Assembly (NCBI GenBank): GCA_002167845.2
Contig: NHBO02000091.1
Span: forward strand, 1 to 40,218
DNA length: 40,218 bases
Source: Phycisphaera sp. TMED9
GTDB taxonomy: Bacteria > Planctomycetota > Phycisphaerae > Phycisphaerales > SM1A02
Reading direction: 5' to 3'
Below are positions 17,035 to 26,046 of the stretch, one piece after another (the stretch's first letter is position 1; the number at the start of each line of letters is the position of its first letter). A program made the translations under genes and the position numbers. The notes beneath the pieces were generated by a model. It was given only the letters and a program-made list of their open reading frames with translations, did not search any database and had not been told where the DNA came from.

Positions 17035-18099
17035 TCACTCGGGAGCGACCTGATCCTTCTTCTGCATCGGCTCGTCAGGCTTCGGCCGTCGATTTGGTCT
17101 GAAGTTTCCAATGCCGGAGTTCGGAGGTCGCCAATCTTCGGTCCGCCCGATGGCGATGCCTTCGGGCGGGATGGACTCATCTTGACCCAGAGCCCAGAGA
17201 ATCCCTTGAAGCGCCAGTCGCCGACAGGATGTGGATCGAAAGTCGTAGGGATGGCCGAGCGTGGTGAAGAAGACCCTTGATGGTCTGCCGGAATTCGAGT
17301 CATGCTCGTAGATCCACGCGACCGGATTCGAAGCGGGGAAGCGATCGTGCCGTTCGGCGTGGTAGGACTTCAGCGTCGTGCCGATCGCGAGCGGGGTCGG
17401 TTCGCCGGAAAGGGCGTCTTCGCCACCCTCGACGTGATAGAGCCAGGAGTAGGCGTCGAACGGGCTGACGCCTCGGAGAATGGGATGGGTCGAGTCCTTG
17501 ACCGGATCGACATGGGTCAGCGGTGACTTGCCGTCATCGAAATGACCGTGGTGCGTGATCCATCGTTGTCCGAAGAGTTCACGTGGCCAATCCCGGTTGA
17601 GCGACGCATGTTCGAGATCCTCATCGGGATAACGGAACGCATGCGTGGCGGTTCGGAATCCCACGACCGGCTTGCCCGACTTCGCGAATTCGAGAATCGG
17701 CGCGAGTTGCTCGTCCGGGAGCGCTCGGAACCTCGTGAACATCACCAGCATGTCCGCGGTCGCCAGGATCTCGGTGCCGGGAATGTTCTCCAACGCGTTG
17801 GGGTCGATTCGCCCTTCCTCGTCGAGGCTGTAAAGGACGGTGGTTCGAATGCCGTGATCCCGGGAGAGGATCGATGCGAGCATTGGAAGCGATTCTTCGC
17901 TTCGATACTCTTCGTCTCCGGCGATGAACACGACGTGCGGTGGGTCGGGCTCGGCCGGGGGGTTGGCCACCGTGGTCGGCGAAGCCGGGATCAGCAGGAT
18001 CGCGGCGAGAATGACGATGGGGATGGTGATCACGCTCCGGAAAATATCCGATGACGGCCGCCATCGCTGGATGAACCATGAAAAGGGCGGGGTCTCCAT
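17035..18099 (-). CDS. ThuA-like domain protein, exported
   Basis: This 354-residue protein has a hydrophobic N-terminal segment (about 21-46) acting as signal or anchor, followed by a ThuA-like fold related to class I glutamine amidotransferases: PHVVFIAGDEEYRSEES (about 53-69), ADMLVMFTRFRALPDEQL (about 114-131), a GKPVVGFRTATHAFRYP turn (about 142-158), the histidine-rich GQRWITHHGHFDDGKS (about 178-193), and RVFFTTLGHPYDF (about 280-292). The amidotransferase nucleophilic cysteine is absent, as usual in ThuA proteins. ThuA domains are associated with sugar use, but their reaction is unproven. Basic tail PNRRPKPDEPMQKK. The gene is separated by 188 bp from the prepilin-like gene downstream. 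Confidence 0.85.
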   Translation of the reverse strand: METPPFSWFIQRWRPSSDIFRSVITIPIVILAAILLIPASPTTVANPPAEPDPPHVVFIAGDEEYRSEESLPMLASILSRDHGIRTTVLYSLDEEGRIDPNALENIPGTEILATADMLVMFTRFRALPDEQLAPILEFAKSGKPVVGFRTATHAFRYPDEDLEHASLNRDWPRELFGQRWITHHGHFDDGKSPLTHVDPVKDSTHPILRGVSPFDAYSWLYHVEGGEDALSGEPTPLAIGTTLKSYHAERHDRFPASNPVAWIYEHDSNSGRPSRVFFTTLGHPYDFRSTSCRRLALQGILWALGQDESIPPEGIAIGRTEDWRPPNSGIGNFRPNRRPKPDEPMQKKDQVAPE

Positions 18100-18127
18100 T
18101 CTCCGAGAGGTGGCGGGGCTCGCCGCG

Positions 18128-18133
18128 TAGGAT
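18128..18133 (+). promoter_or_regulatory. candidate -10 element (TAGGAT)
   Basis: TAGGAT at 18128-18133 would start transcription near 18140, giving a leader of about 50 nt that contains the GGAG Shine-Dalgarno sequence at 18177 before the phosphatase ATG. No clear -35 box is seen. Confidence 0.25.
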
Positions 18134-18190
18134 GGGGATCGACCGACCGATTCATGGACCCCCCTTGTTCATTGATGGAGCACACCCCCG

Positions 18191-20647
18191 ATGCCATCCG
18201 TTGCCGCGATTCGTCGATTTCTCGCCCTGGGAGTATTCGCCACGTCGATGCTCGCCTTCGGTTCGCCGCCGCTCGCTGATCCGGAGCCGATGGATTCCCG
18301 CTCGATCACCATCGACCAGGTCGACGCTCGTCGGTGGATCGGGTCGGCGTGGCAACCGAGCCGCCTTCAGGATTGGCGACTGGAGTCCGGGCGACTGATC
18401 AACGACGACAGTCGGCTTCCGGTCCGCACCGCCCACGTGCTTCCGCTGCGGATCGAACCGTCGTCACCTGATTCAGCGCTGATCATTCAAGCCGACCTTC
18501 GTCCGATCGGCATGCCGGTCGAAGCCGGCGCCTTCGCCGGCGTTCTCATCGGGGCGGGGAATTCCGGCGTCGATCCGAGATTGTCCGCGCTGGTACAGCA
18601 GGTTCCGGCGCCGGACGGAGGGCTTCTCGCGGTCGTCGACGCCTCGACCACGCCGCGATTGCTCGACTTCTCCACCGAGAAGAAGGGCGGATTCAGTTGG
18701 TCCCTCCCCAAGAAACTCAAGTTCACGGATCTCAAGCCCGTGACCAACGAAGAGATCGACTTCGCTTCCGGTGTCAAGACGCAGGGGCGTCTGACGCTTC
18801 TGCTTCGGGTCACGCCTCGCAAGGGCCTCTTCGACCTCGATCTCGAGATTCGAGATGGCGATGCGATCCTCGGCACGACGTCGGCCAGCGGGTTGAGTCC
18901 GGATCAGATCGACGGCGGTATCGCGCTGGTGTCACATCGAGAGGTCCGAAAGGACGGAATCGGCTGGGAATTCGATGGTCTCGAACTTCGCTCTCGCGAT
19001 CTTGATCGCTGGATCGACGAGACCGATCATTCCTGGGGGCCGGTGCTCGGAGTCACCTACACGTTGGATCGGAACGACGACGGGATTCACGCATTGAGAC
19101 TCAATGCGTTGTTTCCACCCGTCGCGTCGGAAGATCTCGGCGAAGTGGCTCTGGAATTCCAGACTCGTGATCACGCATGGCGGCGGATCGCGGAAGGAAA
19201 ACTGGAGGACCTGAGTTTCACCGTGCCCTTCGAGGTCGAGGACGTCGAGGAGTATCTCGGGCGTCGGTATCGCGTGCTGGGAGAGATGAATGGAACGCCG
19301 TACGAATGGATCGGTGAACTCCACGAGCCGCCGGCGGATCGCGACCTTCGAATCGCGAGCCTGAACTGTGTGAAGAACGTCACGGCCCACTCCGCCTGGA
19401 ACCGGGCCGGCGTCTGGTTTCCCCACGAAGATCTGACCGAACGCGTCGCGGCGCATGACGCCGACTTCCTCTTCTTCGCCGGAGACCAGATCTACGAAGG
19501 CGACATCAACGGCGTGGACCGCCGGAAGATCATTCTCGACTATCACACCAAGTACCACCGTTGGTTGCGGGCGTTCGGGGAGTTGGTGCGCGATCGACCG
19601 TGCGTCATCATCCCCGATGACCACGACGTCTATCACGGGAACATCTGGGGAGCCGGAGGTGTCCTTGCGAAGGCGAAGGACGGGCTCACGGTTCAGGATG
19701 CCGGCGGTTACAAACTCTCGGCGGAAGTCGTCAATGCGATTCATCGGACGCAGGTCGGGAATCTCCCCGCCCGGATGATCCCCGGTCCCATCGGGCAGGG
19801 CATCGAGCCCTATGCGACTCGGATTCGCTACGGCCCGGCGGATTTCGCGGTGGTCGCGGATCGAATGTGGAAGGACTCGGCGAGCGTCATGGTGCCGGAG
19901 GGCGAGGTTCGAAACGGGTGGTTCCGAAATCCCGACTTCGATCCGAAGGACGCCGACGTGCCCGACGCGATGTTTCTCGGCCCGACCCAGGAGGCGTTCC
20001 TCTCTTCGTGGGCCGCGGATCGTGACCCGGCGAGCCCGAGGAAGATCGTGCTGTCTCAGACGCCCTGGGTCAACGCCGCCACGCTTCCGCCGGGGAAGGA
20101 CGACGGGGTGGTTCCCGGGTTGCGGATTCACGCCAAGGGCGAGTACGCCGAAGGAGACATGCCGGCCGCGGACACCGATTCGGGTGGTTGGCCGCAGTCC
20201 GCGAGGACTCGGGCGGTCCGTTCGATCACGGATGCGGATGCCATTCATCTCGCGGGCGACCAGCATCTCGGTTCGCTCGTGCAGTACGGGGTCGATGACC
20301 ATCGAGACGGTGGATTCGTCTTCACACCACCGGCGGTCGCGAACACCTGGCCACGTCGTTGGATGCCGATCGAACCCGGCGCGAACCACGTCGAAGGCAT
20401 GCCTCGGTACACGGGGGACTTCGTCGACGGTTTCGGCAATCTGATGACCGTCTGGGCGGTGACCAATCCCGAGGATCGCCGGCTCGAGCCACGGCGGCTG
20501 TTCGATCTCTCGCCGGGATACGGCATCGTGAAGATCGACCCGAGGACTGGAGATGCGATTCTGGAAGCCTGGCCACGGTGGGCGGATCCTGAGATGCCGA
20601 ACACGCAGTATGTCGGATGGCCCTTCGAGGTCCCGTCACGTCGCTGA
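18191..20647 (+). CDS. PhoD-like metallophosphatase, exported
   Basis: This 818-residue protein joins an N-terminal beta-sandwich region (about 30-390) to a PhoD-like calcineurin-type phosphatase domain. Metal-site motifs are FFAGDQIYEGD (about 429-439), IPDDHDVYHGN (about 474-484) and HLAGDQHLGSLVQYG (about 688-702). The signal segment IRRFLALGVFATSMLAFG (about 7-24) directs export. The domain should hydrolyse phosphate mono- or diesters in the periplasm; the N-terminal half may bind a polymer or ligand. GGAG about 10 nt before the ATG supports the start. It is divergent from the ThuA gene and convergent with the rarD gene. Family length is longer than typical PhoD (about 500-600), owing to the N-terminal addition. 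Confidence 0.8.
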   Translation: MPSVAAIRRFLALGVFATSMLAFGSPPLADPEPMDSRSITIDQVDARRWIGSAWQPSRLQDWRLESGRLINDDSRLPVRTAHVLPLRIEPSSPDSALIIQADLRPIGMPVEAGAFAGVLIGAGNSGVDPRLSALVQQVPAPDGGLLAVVDASTTPRLLDFSTEKKGGFSWSLPKKLKFTDLKPVTNEEIDFASGVKTQGRLTLLLRVTPRKGLFDLDLEIRDGDAILGTTSASGLSPDQIDGGIALVSHREVRKDGIGWEFDGLELRSRDLDRWIDETDHSWGPVLGVTYTLDRNDDGIHALRLNALFPPVASEDLGEVALEFQTRDHAWRRIAEGKLEDLSFTVPFEVEDVEEYLGRRYRVLGEMNGTPYEWIGELHEPPADRDLRIASLNCVKNVTAHSAWNRAGVWFPHEDLTERVAAHDADFLFFAGDQIYEGDINGVDRRKIILDYHTKYHRWLRAFGELVRDRPCVIIPDDHDVYHGNIWGAGGVLAKAKDGLTVQDAGGYKLSAEVVNAIHRTQVGNLPARMIPGPIGQGIEPYATRIRYGPADFAVVADRMWKDSASVMVPEGEVRNGWFRNPDFDPKDADVPDAMFLGPTQEAFLSSWAADRDPASPRKIVLSQTPWVNAATLPPGKDDGVVPGLRIHAKGEYAEGDMPAADTDSGGWPQSARTRAVRSITDADAIHLAGDQHLGSLVQYGVDDHRDGGFVFTPPAVANTWPRRWMPIEPGANHVEGMPRYTGDFVDGFGNLMTVWAVTNPEDRRLEPRRLFDLSPGYGIVKIDPRTGDAILEAWPRWADPEMPNTQYVGWPFEVPSRR

Positions 20648-20665
20648 AGCGGATCTTCGTGAAGA

Positions 20666-21637
20666 TCAGGATTTCATCTCTGTTGTATGTCGGCTGGTGC
20701 GCCATGCATCGGCGGCGTACAGGATGACGGCGATCCAGATCAGCACGAATGCCGCGGCCTTGAACGTCGTGATCTCCTCGCCGAAGAAAAGGATGGCCAG
20801 AAGGAACTGGCACGTCGGCGCGATGTACTGAAGAATCCCGATGGTCGTGAGTCGCAATCGTCGGGCGGCCGCCGCGAATGCCACGAGGGGGAGGACCGTG
20901 ACCACGCCGCCGGCGATGAGCAGGAGGTCGGTCCGGAGATCGACTTTCAGAAAACTCGTGTCACCCCGTCCGGCCAGGAAGAGCTGCAAGGCGAGCATGA
21001 AGGGCAGGAGGAGCATCATCTCGATCGTCAGACCGGAGATCGCGTCCGCCCGCATCTTCTTGCGGCACAGGCCGTAGAGACCGAAGGAGATCGGGAGGAC
21101 GATCGAGATCCAGGGCAGATCGATGAGCGAACCCCCCGTTCCGGTCGCATCGGGCCGGAGGTTGGAGATCGTCGACCAGATGAAGACGATGACTCCGAGC
21201 CCGGCGATTCCGATCGCGAACTTCTGAAGCGACGTCAGGCGTTCGCCCAGGAAGAGACGACCGAGGAGCACCGAAACGAGTGGATTGATGTAGTAGCCGA
21301 GACTCGCTTCGACGAGCCGCCCGCTTACCACCGCGAAGATGAACGTGAACCAGTTGACGGTGATCAGGATCGTCGACGTGGTGAGCAGCAGCGTGGCGCC
21401 GCGGCCTCGGAATGCGTCGCGGATCCGACCGTATCCGGGAGGAAGCGCCAGCAGCACGAGCATGACCGGAAGTCCGGCGAGCACCCTCCATGCGAGCAAC
21501 TCGAAGGCGTTGACCTCATCGAGAAGTTTGAAGTAGATCCCGGTGCCGTATCCCCAGAAAAGATAGGCGATGAGTGCCTGACCGACGCCGATGGAACGGC
21601 TCCGTGCGAGTGATTGGTCGGTCGGCGTGGGGTCCAT
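20666..21637 (-). CDS. rarD: EamA-family transporter RarD
   Basis: This 323-residue inner-membrane protein with about ten membrane helices belongs to the RarD branch of the EamA drug/metabolite transporter superfamily. Family features are ALIAYLFWGYGTGIYFKLL near residues 22-40, LAWRVLAGLPVML (about 48-60), ITVNWFTFIFAVVSGRLVEASLGYYINPL (about 92-120), and the C-terminal YIAPTCQFLLAILFFGE (about 275-291). RarD was named for chloramphenicol sensitivity; its natural substrate is not known. The gene is 39 bp downstream of the 485-residue unknown and is probably co-transcribed with it. Convergent with the phosphatase gene. Confidence 0.9.
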   Translation of the reverse strand: MDPTPTDQSLARSRSIGVGQALIAYLFWGYGTGIYFKLLDEVNAFELLAWRVLAGLPVMLVLLALPPGYGRIRDAFRGRGATLLLTTSTILITVNWFTFIFAVVSGRLVEASLGYYINPLVSVLLGRLFLGERLTSLQKFAIGIAGLGVIVFIWSTISNLRPDATGTGGSLIDLPWISIVLPISFGLYGLCRKKMRADAISGLTIEMMLLLPFMLALQLFLAGRGDTSFLKVDLRTDLLLIAGGVVTVLPLVAFAAAARRLRLTTIGILQYIAPTCQFLLAILFFGEEITTFKAAAFVLIWIAVILYAADAWRTSRHTTEMKS

Positions 21638-21676
21638 GACGAGTCGGAAGACGCTGGGTCGATCCAGGTTCCGTGT

Positions 21677-23134
21677 TCAGCCCTTGAGGGTGATTTCGAT
21701 GAGGGCCTGATCAAGAGCGCGTCGAAGGGACGGGGTGAGCGGCTGGTTCGGATAAGCAAGGTCCAGGCCTCGGCCGATGCCGGTGAGTGCTTCGGCTTGT
21801 GCCGCGGCCGATCGGAGTCGTGCCACGGCCTCGACGAGGGGAACCCAGTCGTCGGCCGGTGCCTTCGCCATCGCGAACGCGTCGCTCAGGAGTCCGATGC
21901 GGTCTTCAAACCAGGAATCACCGCCCGTGTTGGGGGCCATGTCGTTCGGATTGAGCAGCATGAGCGCGATTCCAGTCCGCCCGCTTCGCACGAGGTCGGC
22001 AAGCACGCGAACCATGCTGGTTCTCGCTTGCGGATTGCGAATCAGGAATTCCTTCCACTGCATGGGCCGCACGAGCCGCATGGAAGTGAGGCCTTCGAGA
22101 GTGCTCGCAGGGTCGGTCCGCGACGTACGGACGGGGTCATCCAGAATCATTCGGGCGAGAATCTGCGTATCGCCTCGATTGAGCTTCTTCATGACGGCGG
22201 CCGAGCGGGCGCGATCACCGGCCTCCATGGCGGCCACCGCCATGCTCACGCGAATGCCGCCACTCGAACTCGCGGGGAGGCTGTCGAGTCCTTCCTCACC
22301 CATGAGGAGTTGCATGGTCTCGTCGAGCCGACCGGATCGTGCCAGTCCTTCCGCAGCGGCGGCGCGGATGCCGACTCGCCCGAGGACTTCGGGACGTCGG
22401 GCGATCAAGGCGAGCATCGCATCAGCCGAGGCTCGTTCCGCGAGTTCGATGAGCAGTGCGGTTTCGAAGTCCAGACTCGGCGACGTCGTGTCGAGAATTC
22501 GGGTGCGAAGATCCGGACATCGCCCGCCGTGCAGGATGGCCGCCGCGATGGTCGGGCGGGTGATGGAGTCCGAACCGTCGAAGATTTCGGCGAGGTCCCT
22601 GCAATCAAGGACATCGGCGAGTCGGTCGATCACCGGTGGATGTGTCGGACCGAGTCGGAAGAGCGGGTCGAGCTCGGGGCAGCCGTCGATCTGCGATGCC
22701 GGGAGTTCGAGAATGCCCTCGATGGCGATTCTCAATTCGCACCCGTGGTCCCAGTCCTCCGGGACGGTCGAGGCCGCTTCTGCCGCGAGTGGCCCGACGA
22801 ATCTGGCGGTCAGGGATTCCGCCTCGAAGCGGGCGTCGAGATAGGCCTTCCAGATCGCGAGATCATCGAACTCCGCGAGGCGATCGCTCAAGGGAGTCGG
22901 CGTATCGGTGAGTGAATCAAGCCAGCCCATCGCCATGGCGTTGGACCGGCGGTTTGGTCGGCTGCCCTTGAGCAGTTCGGCACCGATCCTCCGGAGCGTG
23001 TCCCGAGCGGGGGGTTGATCGGAAGCCGTGGTCCCTCTCAGGAGCAGGTCTTCGGTCGGGGACGTCCCAAGGTCCTGTGGCATGGATGCCAGGGCCGGGA
23101 GAAGGAGGAGCAGACACAGCGGGAGCGAAATCAT
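21677..23134 (-). CDS. exported helical-repeat protein of unknown function
   Basis: This 485-residue protein has a signal peptide, MISLPLCLLLLLPALASMPQ (1-20). The rest is almost wholly alpha-helical with many Ala, Leu, Arg and Asp residues; pieces such as LIARRPEVLGRVGIRAAAAEGLARSG read like HEAT- or TPR-type helical hairpins, though not matching a strict repeat. There is no catalytic motif. I chose the ATG at 23134 because the signal peptide begins there and a TAGGAT -10 element lies just upstream; a longer in-frame start adds residues without signal character. Likely a periplasmic scaffold. Followed by rarD. Confidence 0.7.
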   Translation of the reverse strand: MISLPLCLLLLLPALASMPQDLGTSPTEDLLLRGTTASDQPPARDTLRRIGAELLKGSRPNRRSNAMAMGWLDSLTDTPTPLSDRLAEFDDLAIWKAYLDARFEAESLTARFVGPLAAEAASTVPEDWDHGCELRIAIEGILELPASQIDGCPELDPLFRLGPTHPPVIDRLADVLDCRDLAEIFDGSDSITRPTIAAAILHGGRCPDLRTRILDTTSPSLDFETALLIELAERASADAMLALIARRPEVLGRVGIRAAAAEGLARSGRLDETMQLLMGEEGLDSLPASSSGGIRVSMAVAAMEAGDRARSAAVMKKLNRGDTQILARMILDDPVRTSRTDPASTLEGLTSMRLVRPMQWKEFLIRNPQARTSMVRVLADLVRSGRTGIALMLLNPNDMAPNTGGDSWFEDRIGLLSDAFAMAKAPADDWVPLVEAVARLRSAAAQAEALTGIGRGLDLAYPNQPLTPSLRRALDQALIEITLKG

Positions 23135-23142
23135 GTCTCGCA

Positions 23143-23148
23143 ATCCTA
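23143..23148 (-). promoter_or_regulatory. candidate -10 element (TAGGAT), near-leaderless start
   Basis: On the minus strand TAGGAT is followed by 8 nt and then the ATG at 23134, so the transcript would have a leader of only about 2 nt. No -35 box is evident. Confidence 0.35.
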
Positions 23149-23348
23149 TTCGACGGACCTCGTTTCGGGAGCCCGCGGTGGCCACGGGCGGACTGAATTG
23201 CAGCCGCGGATGAATCTCACGGAATCGGGAGGCCGTTCGGTCAGTGTTCGGGAGTGGGCCTGTTCGTCTGCATGGGCCATGACGGTCCGTTTCCGGCCAG
23301 ATGGCCGGCTTCAAATGGCCTCGCTTTCCTGATCAAGGATGATGACTC

Positions 23349-23981
23349 ATGACGCTCCCCACTCCCTTCCGGACGCTTTCCAACGAGATCACCTCCCGAT
23401 TCTGCAGGTTGGATTCCGATCCGTCCCTCTCGGTTGTCTCGCAGGACCTCGAATTGGAGTCGGGTCATGGTGCGGATTCTCGAGGCGCCCGAATTGCCGA
23501 ACTGGTCGATGGCCGGCTGAACTTTGATGGCCCTCTGGTCTCGCTGGCCGAGCCGCTGCTCGATCTTCATCGTCGAATCGTCTCCGCGATCGTGGAGACG
23601 CAACCTCTTCCAGACGCCTGCTTGTTCATGCCTGAGCTTGATCACTTCGTCGCCGAATGCCAGGCGAGCTGGACAGCGATGGCGGAGGGCGTTCGAGTCG
23701 ATCCGGATCTCGAAGGTTGGCAAGGCGTGCTGCTTTCGGAAACGGAGGGGGCGTTCATCGGATGGTGCTTCTCGTGTCTGTGCGAGATCTCCGGTGGAGG
23801 GCTGGTGCGGATCGACGAGATCGACGCGGACGATGACGCATGGTCCGAGCAGGAGGCCGCCGAATCCTGGATCACCCCGGAACCCGAGCTCCTTGCCGCG
23901 GATCTTCGGTTGGCACTCGAGGGCGGGCCGGTGGTGATGGCGGTGGATCCGCTTCGCCAACGCTTCAAATCAGCGATCTGA
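23349..23981 (+). CDS. hypothetical protein (210 aa), cytosolic
   Basis: I do not recognise this protein. It has 210 residues, no signal peptide or membrane segment, and an acidic composition with many Asp and Glu (ELDHFVAECQASW, VRIDEIDADDDAWSEQEAAESWI). Short hydrophobic strands (GVLLSETEGAFIGWCFSCLCEISGG would be one) suggest an alpha/beta fold. Four cysteines, three of them within CFSCLC, could bind metal, but nothing confirms that. AAGGATG precedes the ATG by about 6 nt. Transcription likely ends at the hairpin at 23980 that overlaps the stop codon. Divergent from the preceding exported protein. Confidence 0.65.
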   Translation: MTLPTPFRTLSNEITSRFCRLDSDPSLSVVSQDLELESGHGADSRGARIAELVDGRLNFDGPLVSLAEPLLDLHRRIVSAIVETQPLPDACLFMPELDHFVAECQASWTAMAEGVRVDPDLEGWQGVLLSETEGAFIGWCFSCLCEISGGGLVRIDEIDADDDAWSEQEAAESWITPEPELLAADLRLALEGGPVVMAVDPLRQRFKSAI

Positions 23982-23999
23982 TCCCCGAAAGAGGGGGTC
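23980..23999 (+). terminator. intrinsic terminator overlapping the stop codon
   Basis: GATCCCC (23980-23986) pairs with GGGGGTC (23993-23999), one G-T wobble, 6-nt loop GAAAGA, followed by CCTTGATTGT. It overlaps the TGA of the 210-residue gene. Confidence 0.55.
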
Positions 24000-24178
24000 C
24001 TTGATTGTCAGCTCCGTTTTGTCGTCGCTCATGGGTCGATGCAGGCGATTTTCTGGCACGTCTCTTCACGCACTGGATGTCCACGTTCGCCGCACAATCG
24101 GGTGGCGTCGGCGTGGCAGGCTTCCTGAGCCGTCGTACACTCGGGGATCGTGATCAGCCGTCTCTTCTGGAGGAACGC

Positions 24179-25252
24179 ATGAACGACCAACGCCACCCCG
24201 CTCGAACCCGCCATTCCCTCTTCATGCATGTCCTCCTTCTCGCGGGATGTCTGGTGATGCAACCGTTCGCGTCGGCGAACGCTCAGGACGTCGCGCTTCC
24301 GGGTGATGATGCGATGCGGGCATTGGGTCGATTCGTGGGCGAATGGCGAATGGAAGGCGTCACCAACGAAGGCCGAGCAGCCGTCCCCGGTGGGCAGACG
24401 TTCTCCGCCAGGCAGTCGGTGAAGTGGCTCGACGCAGGTCGGTCACTCGGAATCTCCTGGACCGTCACGATGGATGACGGCACCGAGGTTTCCATGGGTC
24501 GCAGCAGAATCGAGCTCGATGAGGCCGCCGGGGCGGTCCTCAACGTCTATTCCGGACGGGAGAGCGGTCGTCCCTTCACCGGGAGCGCGACCTTGATCGG
24601 ATTCGATGGCGTCGCATTCGACTGGCGTGGTCATGAGACCTCGGGAAGTGGTTCTTCCGTGAATTACGAAGTGACCTACCTGACCAGTACGACCGACGCG
24701 TGGGTCGTGGATTTCATTCCCACCTGCATTGATGGCACCGCTGGTCCGGTGCCGGGAAGATTCACTTGGGAACGAGTCAACCCGTTCACGGAGCGATTCG
24801 CCATGGCCGCGGATCTGATCGGTGGCTGGACCGGCACGTATCAGGATGAGCAAGGACGCACCGTCATCTCCACGATGGAGGTCACCCCCGGACCGGGGAA
24901 GCGGTCGCTGCGGATGCAGATCACAGACGAAGTCGACGGCGTGCAGACGCTGGTCGGTGGTGAGAACATCTGGTTCGACGCCGCCGCGGATGCGATCCGA
25001 AGCCGATACTTCGGGGCCGACGGAATCGTGGTGGCCGGCACCATGTCGCTGGTCGAGCGAGACGGTCGGGCCCAGCTTCGTGATGACTGGTCGGGAAGCG
25101 ACGAGTTCGGCACCCCCCGCCATGGTGTGAGTTGGATGGTGATCGACGGGGATCGGCTGGTCATTTCATTCTCAGAGATCATCATCGACGGGACGCCCCT
25201 CGATGCGGATGCTCGTGCTGACTGGACGATGGAGTACGACCGTCGAGATTGA
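24179..25252 (+). CDS. exported duplicated lipocalin-like protein (DUF1579-like)
   Basis: This 357-residue protein has a signal region (about 1-36) with both a lipobox-like LLAGC and a signal-peptidase site ASANA-Q, so the form of the anchor is undecided. Two beta-barrel-like modules follow: one opening LGRFVGEWRMEG (about 48-59), the other IGGWTGTYQDEQGRTVISTMEVTPGPG (about 212-238), each with the W-x-G pattern seen in DUF1579 and small lipocalin-like proteins. The second half includes KRSLRMQITDEVDG and LVERDGRAQLRDDWSG. Such proteins may bind small hydrophobic ligands. GGAGG stands 5 nt before the ATG at 24179; longer in-frame starts lack a site. Confidence 0.7.
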   Translation: MNDQRHPARTRHSLFMHVLLLAGCLVMQPFASANAQDVALPGDDAMRALGRFVGEWRMEGVTNEGRAAVPGGQTFSARQSVKWLDAGRSLGISWTVTMDDGTEVSMGRSRIELDEAAGAVLNVYSGRESGRPFTGSATLIGFDGVAFDWRGHETSGSGSSVNYEVTYLTSTTDAWVVDFIPTCIDGTAGPVPGRFTWERVNPFTERFAMAADLIGGWTGTYQDEQGRTVISTMEVTPGPGKRSLRMQITDEVDGVQTLVGGENIWFDAAADAIRSRYFGADGIVVAGTMSLVERDGRAQLRDDWSGSDEFGTPRHGVSWMVIDGDRLVISFSEIIIDGTPLDADARADWTMEYDRRD

Positions 25253-25369
25253 GTATCAGTCCGTCACCGATTCGCTCGCGTGAATTCGGGAGAGGGGTTT
25301 TCAAAGAGGCTTGAGGCACCGTGAAAGTCGGACGTCGAGATTCCCAACCCTGAACCGGAGCAGTCAAGC

Positions 25370-25933
25370 ATGAACGACGTACCCTCGGACCCTTCGGAGA
25401 AGACCTGGTGGTACCGCTCGCCGAGCGGTGAGATCTACGGTCCATACGACGACGCTGAGTTCGATCGCTATGCCGGCGAGGGTCGATTCGACCCCGTCGG
25501 CAGTCTGCGTCATGGCGAAGATCCCTCGCCGTGGGAGTCGGTGGATTCCGTCATGTCCTCACGGGGGGCGCCTTCGTCTTCAGGGGCGAGGGCTGAAGAG
25601 GCGCCGAAGGCGACCCCGCCCCTGGAACGTCCGGTGGAGAGCACGACCGCGGTCTCCTCGATCTCAAGAACCGCGTTCATTCTGACGGCTTTGCTTCCCG
25701 GGGTCTTGCTTTCGATCTTCGGTGTTCACAATCTCATTGCCGGGTACACCGGGAAGGGTGTGACGCAGCTCGCCTTGAGCCTGGTGCTGGTCTGGGGAAT
25801 GGGCTGTGTCAGTGTGGTGCTGCCGCCTTCGATCTGTCTTTCGGCGGTGGTATGGATCGGCCTTCTGATCTGGACGATCGTCGAAGCCTGCACGGTGACG
25901 CATGATCAGCAGGGCCGCCGCTTCGCGGGATGA
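25370..25933 (+). CDS. GYF_2 domain plus TM2-type membrane protein
   Basis: This 187-residue protein starts with a GYF_2 (DUF4339) domain: WWYRSPSGEIYGPYDDAEFDRYAGEG (about 9-34) and a SPWESV end, a fold for peptide recognition. A low-complexity linker follows (about 62-95). The C-terminal half has about three membrane segments in ILTALLPGVLLSIFGVHNLIAGY, VTQLALSLVLVWGMG and LSAVVWIGLLIWTIVEA, resembling the TM2 family. The N-terminal domain would face the cytoplasm and might recruit a partner to the membrane. GGAG is about 9 nt before the ATG. Its partner and purpose are unknown. Confidence 0.75.
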   Translation: MNDVPSDPSEKTWWYRSPSGEIYGPYDDAEFDRYAGEGRFDPVGSLRHGEDPSPWESVDSVMSSRGAPSSSGARAEEAPKATPPLERPVESTTAVSSISRTAFILTALLPGVLLSIFGVHNLIAGYTGKGVTQLALSLVLVWGMGCVSVVLPPSICLSAVVWIGLLIWTIVEACTVTHDQQGRRFAG

Positions 25934-25972
25934 TTTCTGGCAGCCCGGGTCCGGCGGTGCAGCAACCCGCCA

Positions 25973-26032
25973 CGGTTCGGTGTCATACGGTTCGGTGCCA
26001 TACGGTTCGGTGCCATACGGTTCGGTGCCATA
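25973..26032. repeat. four tandem 15-bp repeats upstream of the FGE-type gene
   Basis: Unit CGGTTCGGTGCCATA occurs four times without gaps: 25973-25987 (one C-to-T change), 25988-26002, 26003-26017 and 26018-26032. The last copy ends 14 bp before the ATG at 26047 and 2 bp before a -10-like TAGAGT. It lies in the promoter region, not in a reading frame of the gene. Confidence 0.95.
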
Positions 26033-26034
26033 GA

Positions 26035-26040
26035 TAGAGT
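26035..26040 (+). promoter_or_regulatory. candidate -10 element (TAGAGT), leaderless start
   Basis: TAGAGT ends 6 nt before the ATG at 26047, placing the transcription start at the start codon. No Shine-Dalgarno sequence exists. The -35 position falls inside the tandem repeat array. Confidence 0.4.
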
Positions 26041-26046
26041 GAACGC

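Noticed and set aside
18932-20389. Minus-strand open frame of 485 codons opposite the phosphatase
   Set aside because: The plus strand has intact PhoD-like metal motifs; the antisense frame is a codon-bias artefact.
20652-20667. GATCTTC-GT-GAAGATC palindrome as terminator between convergent genes
   Set aside because: Seven base pairs, 2-nt loop and no T-tract; it overlaps the rarD stop and may be chance.
25973-26032. CRISPR array
   Set aside because: The four 15-bp units are head to tail with no spacers and no cas genes are near; it is a simple tandem repeat.
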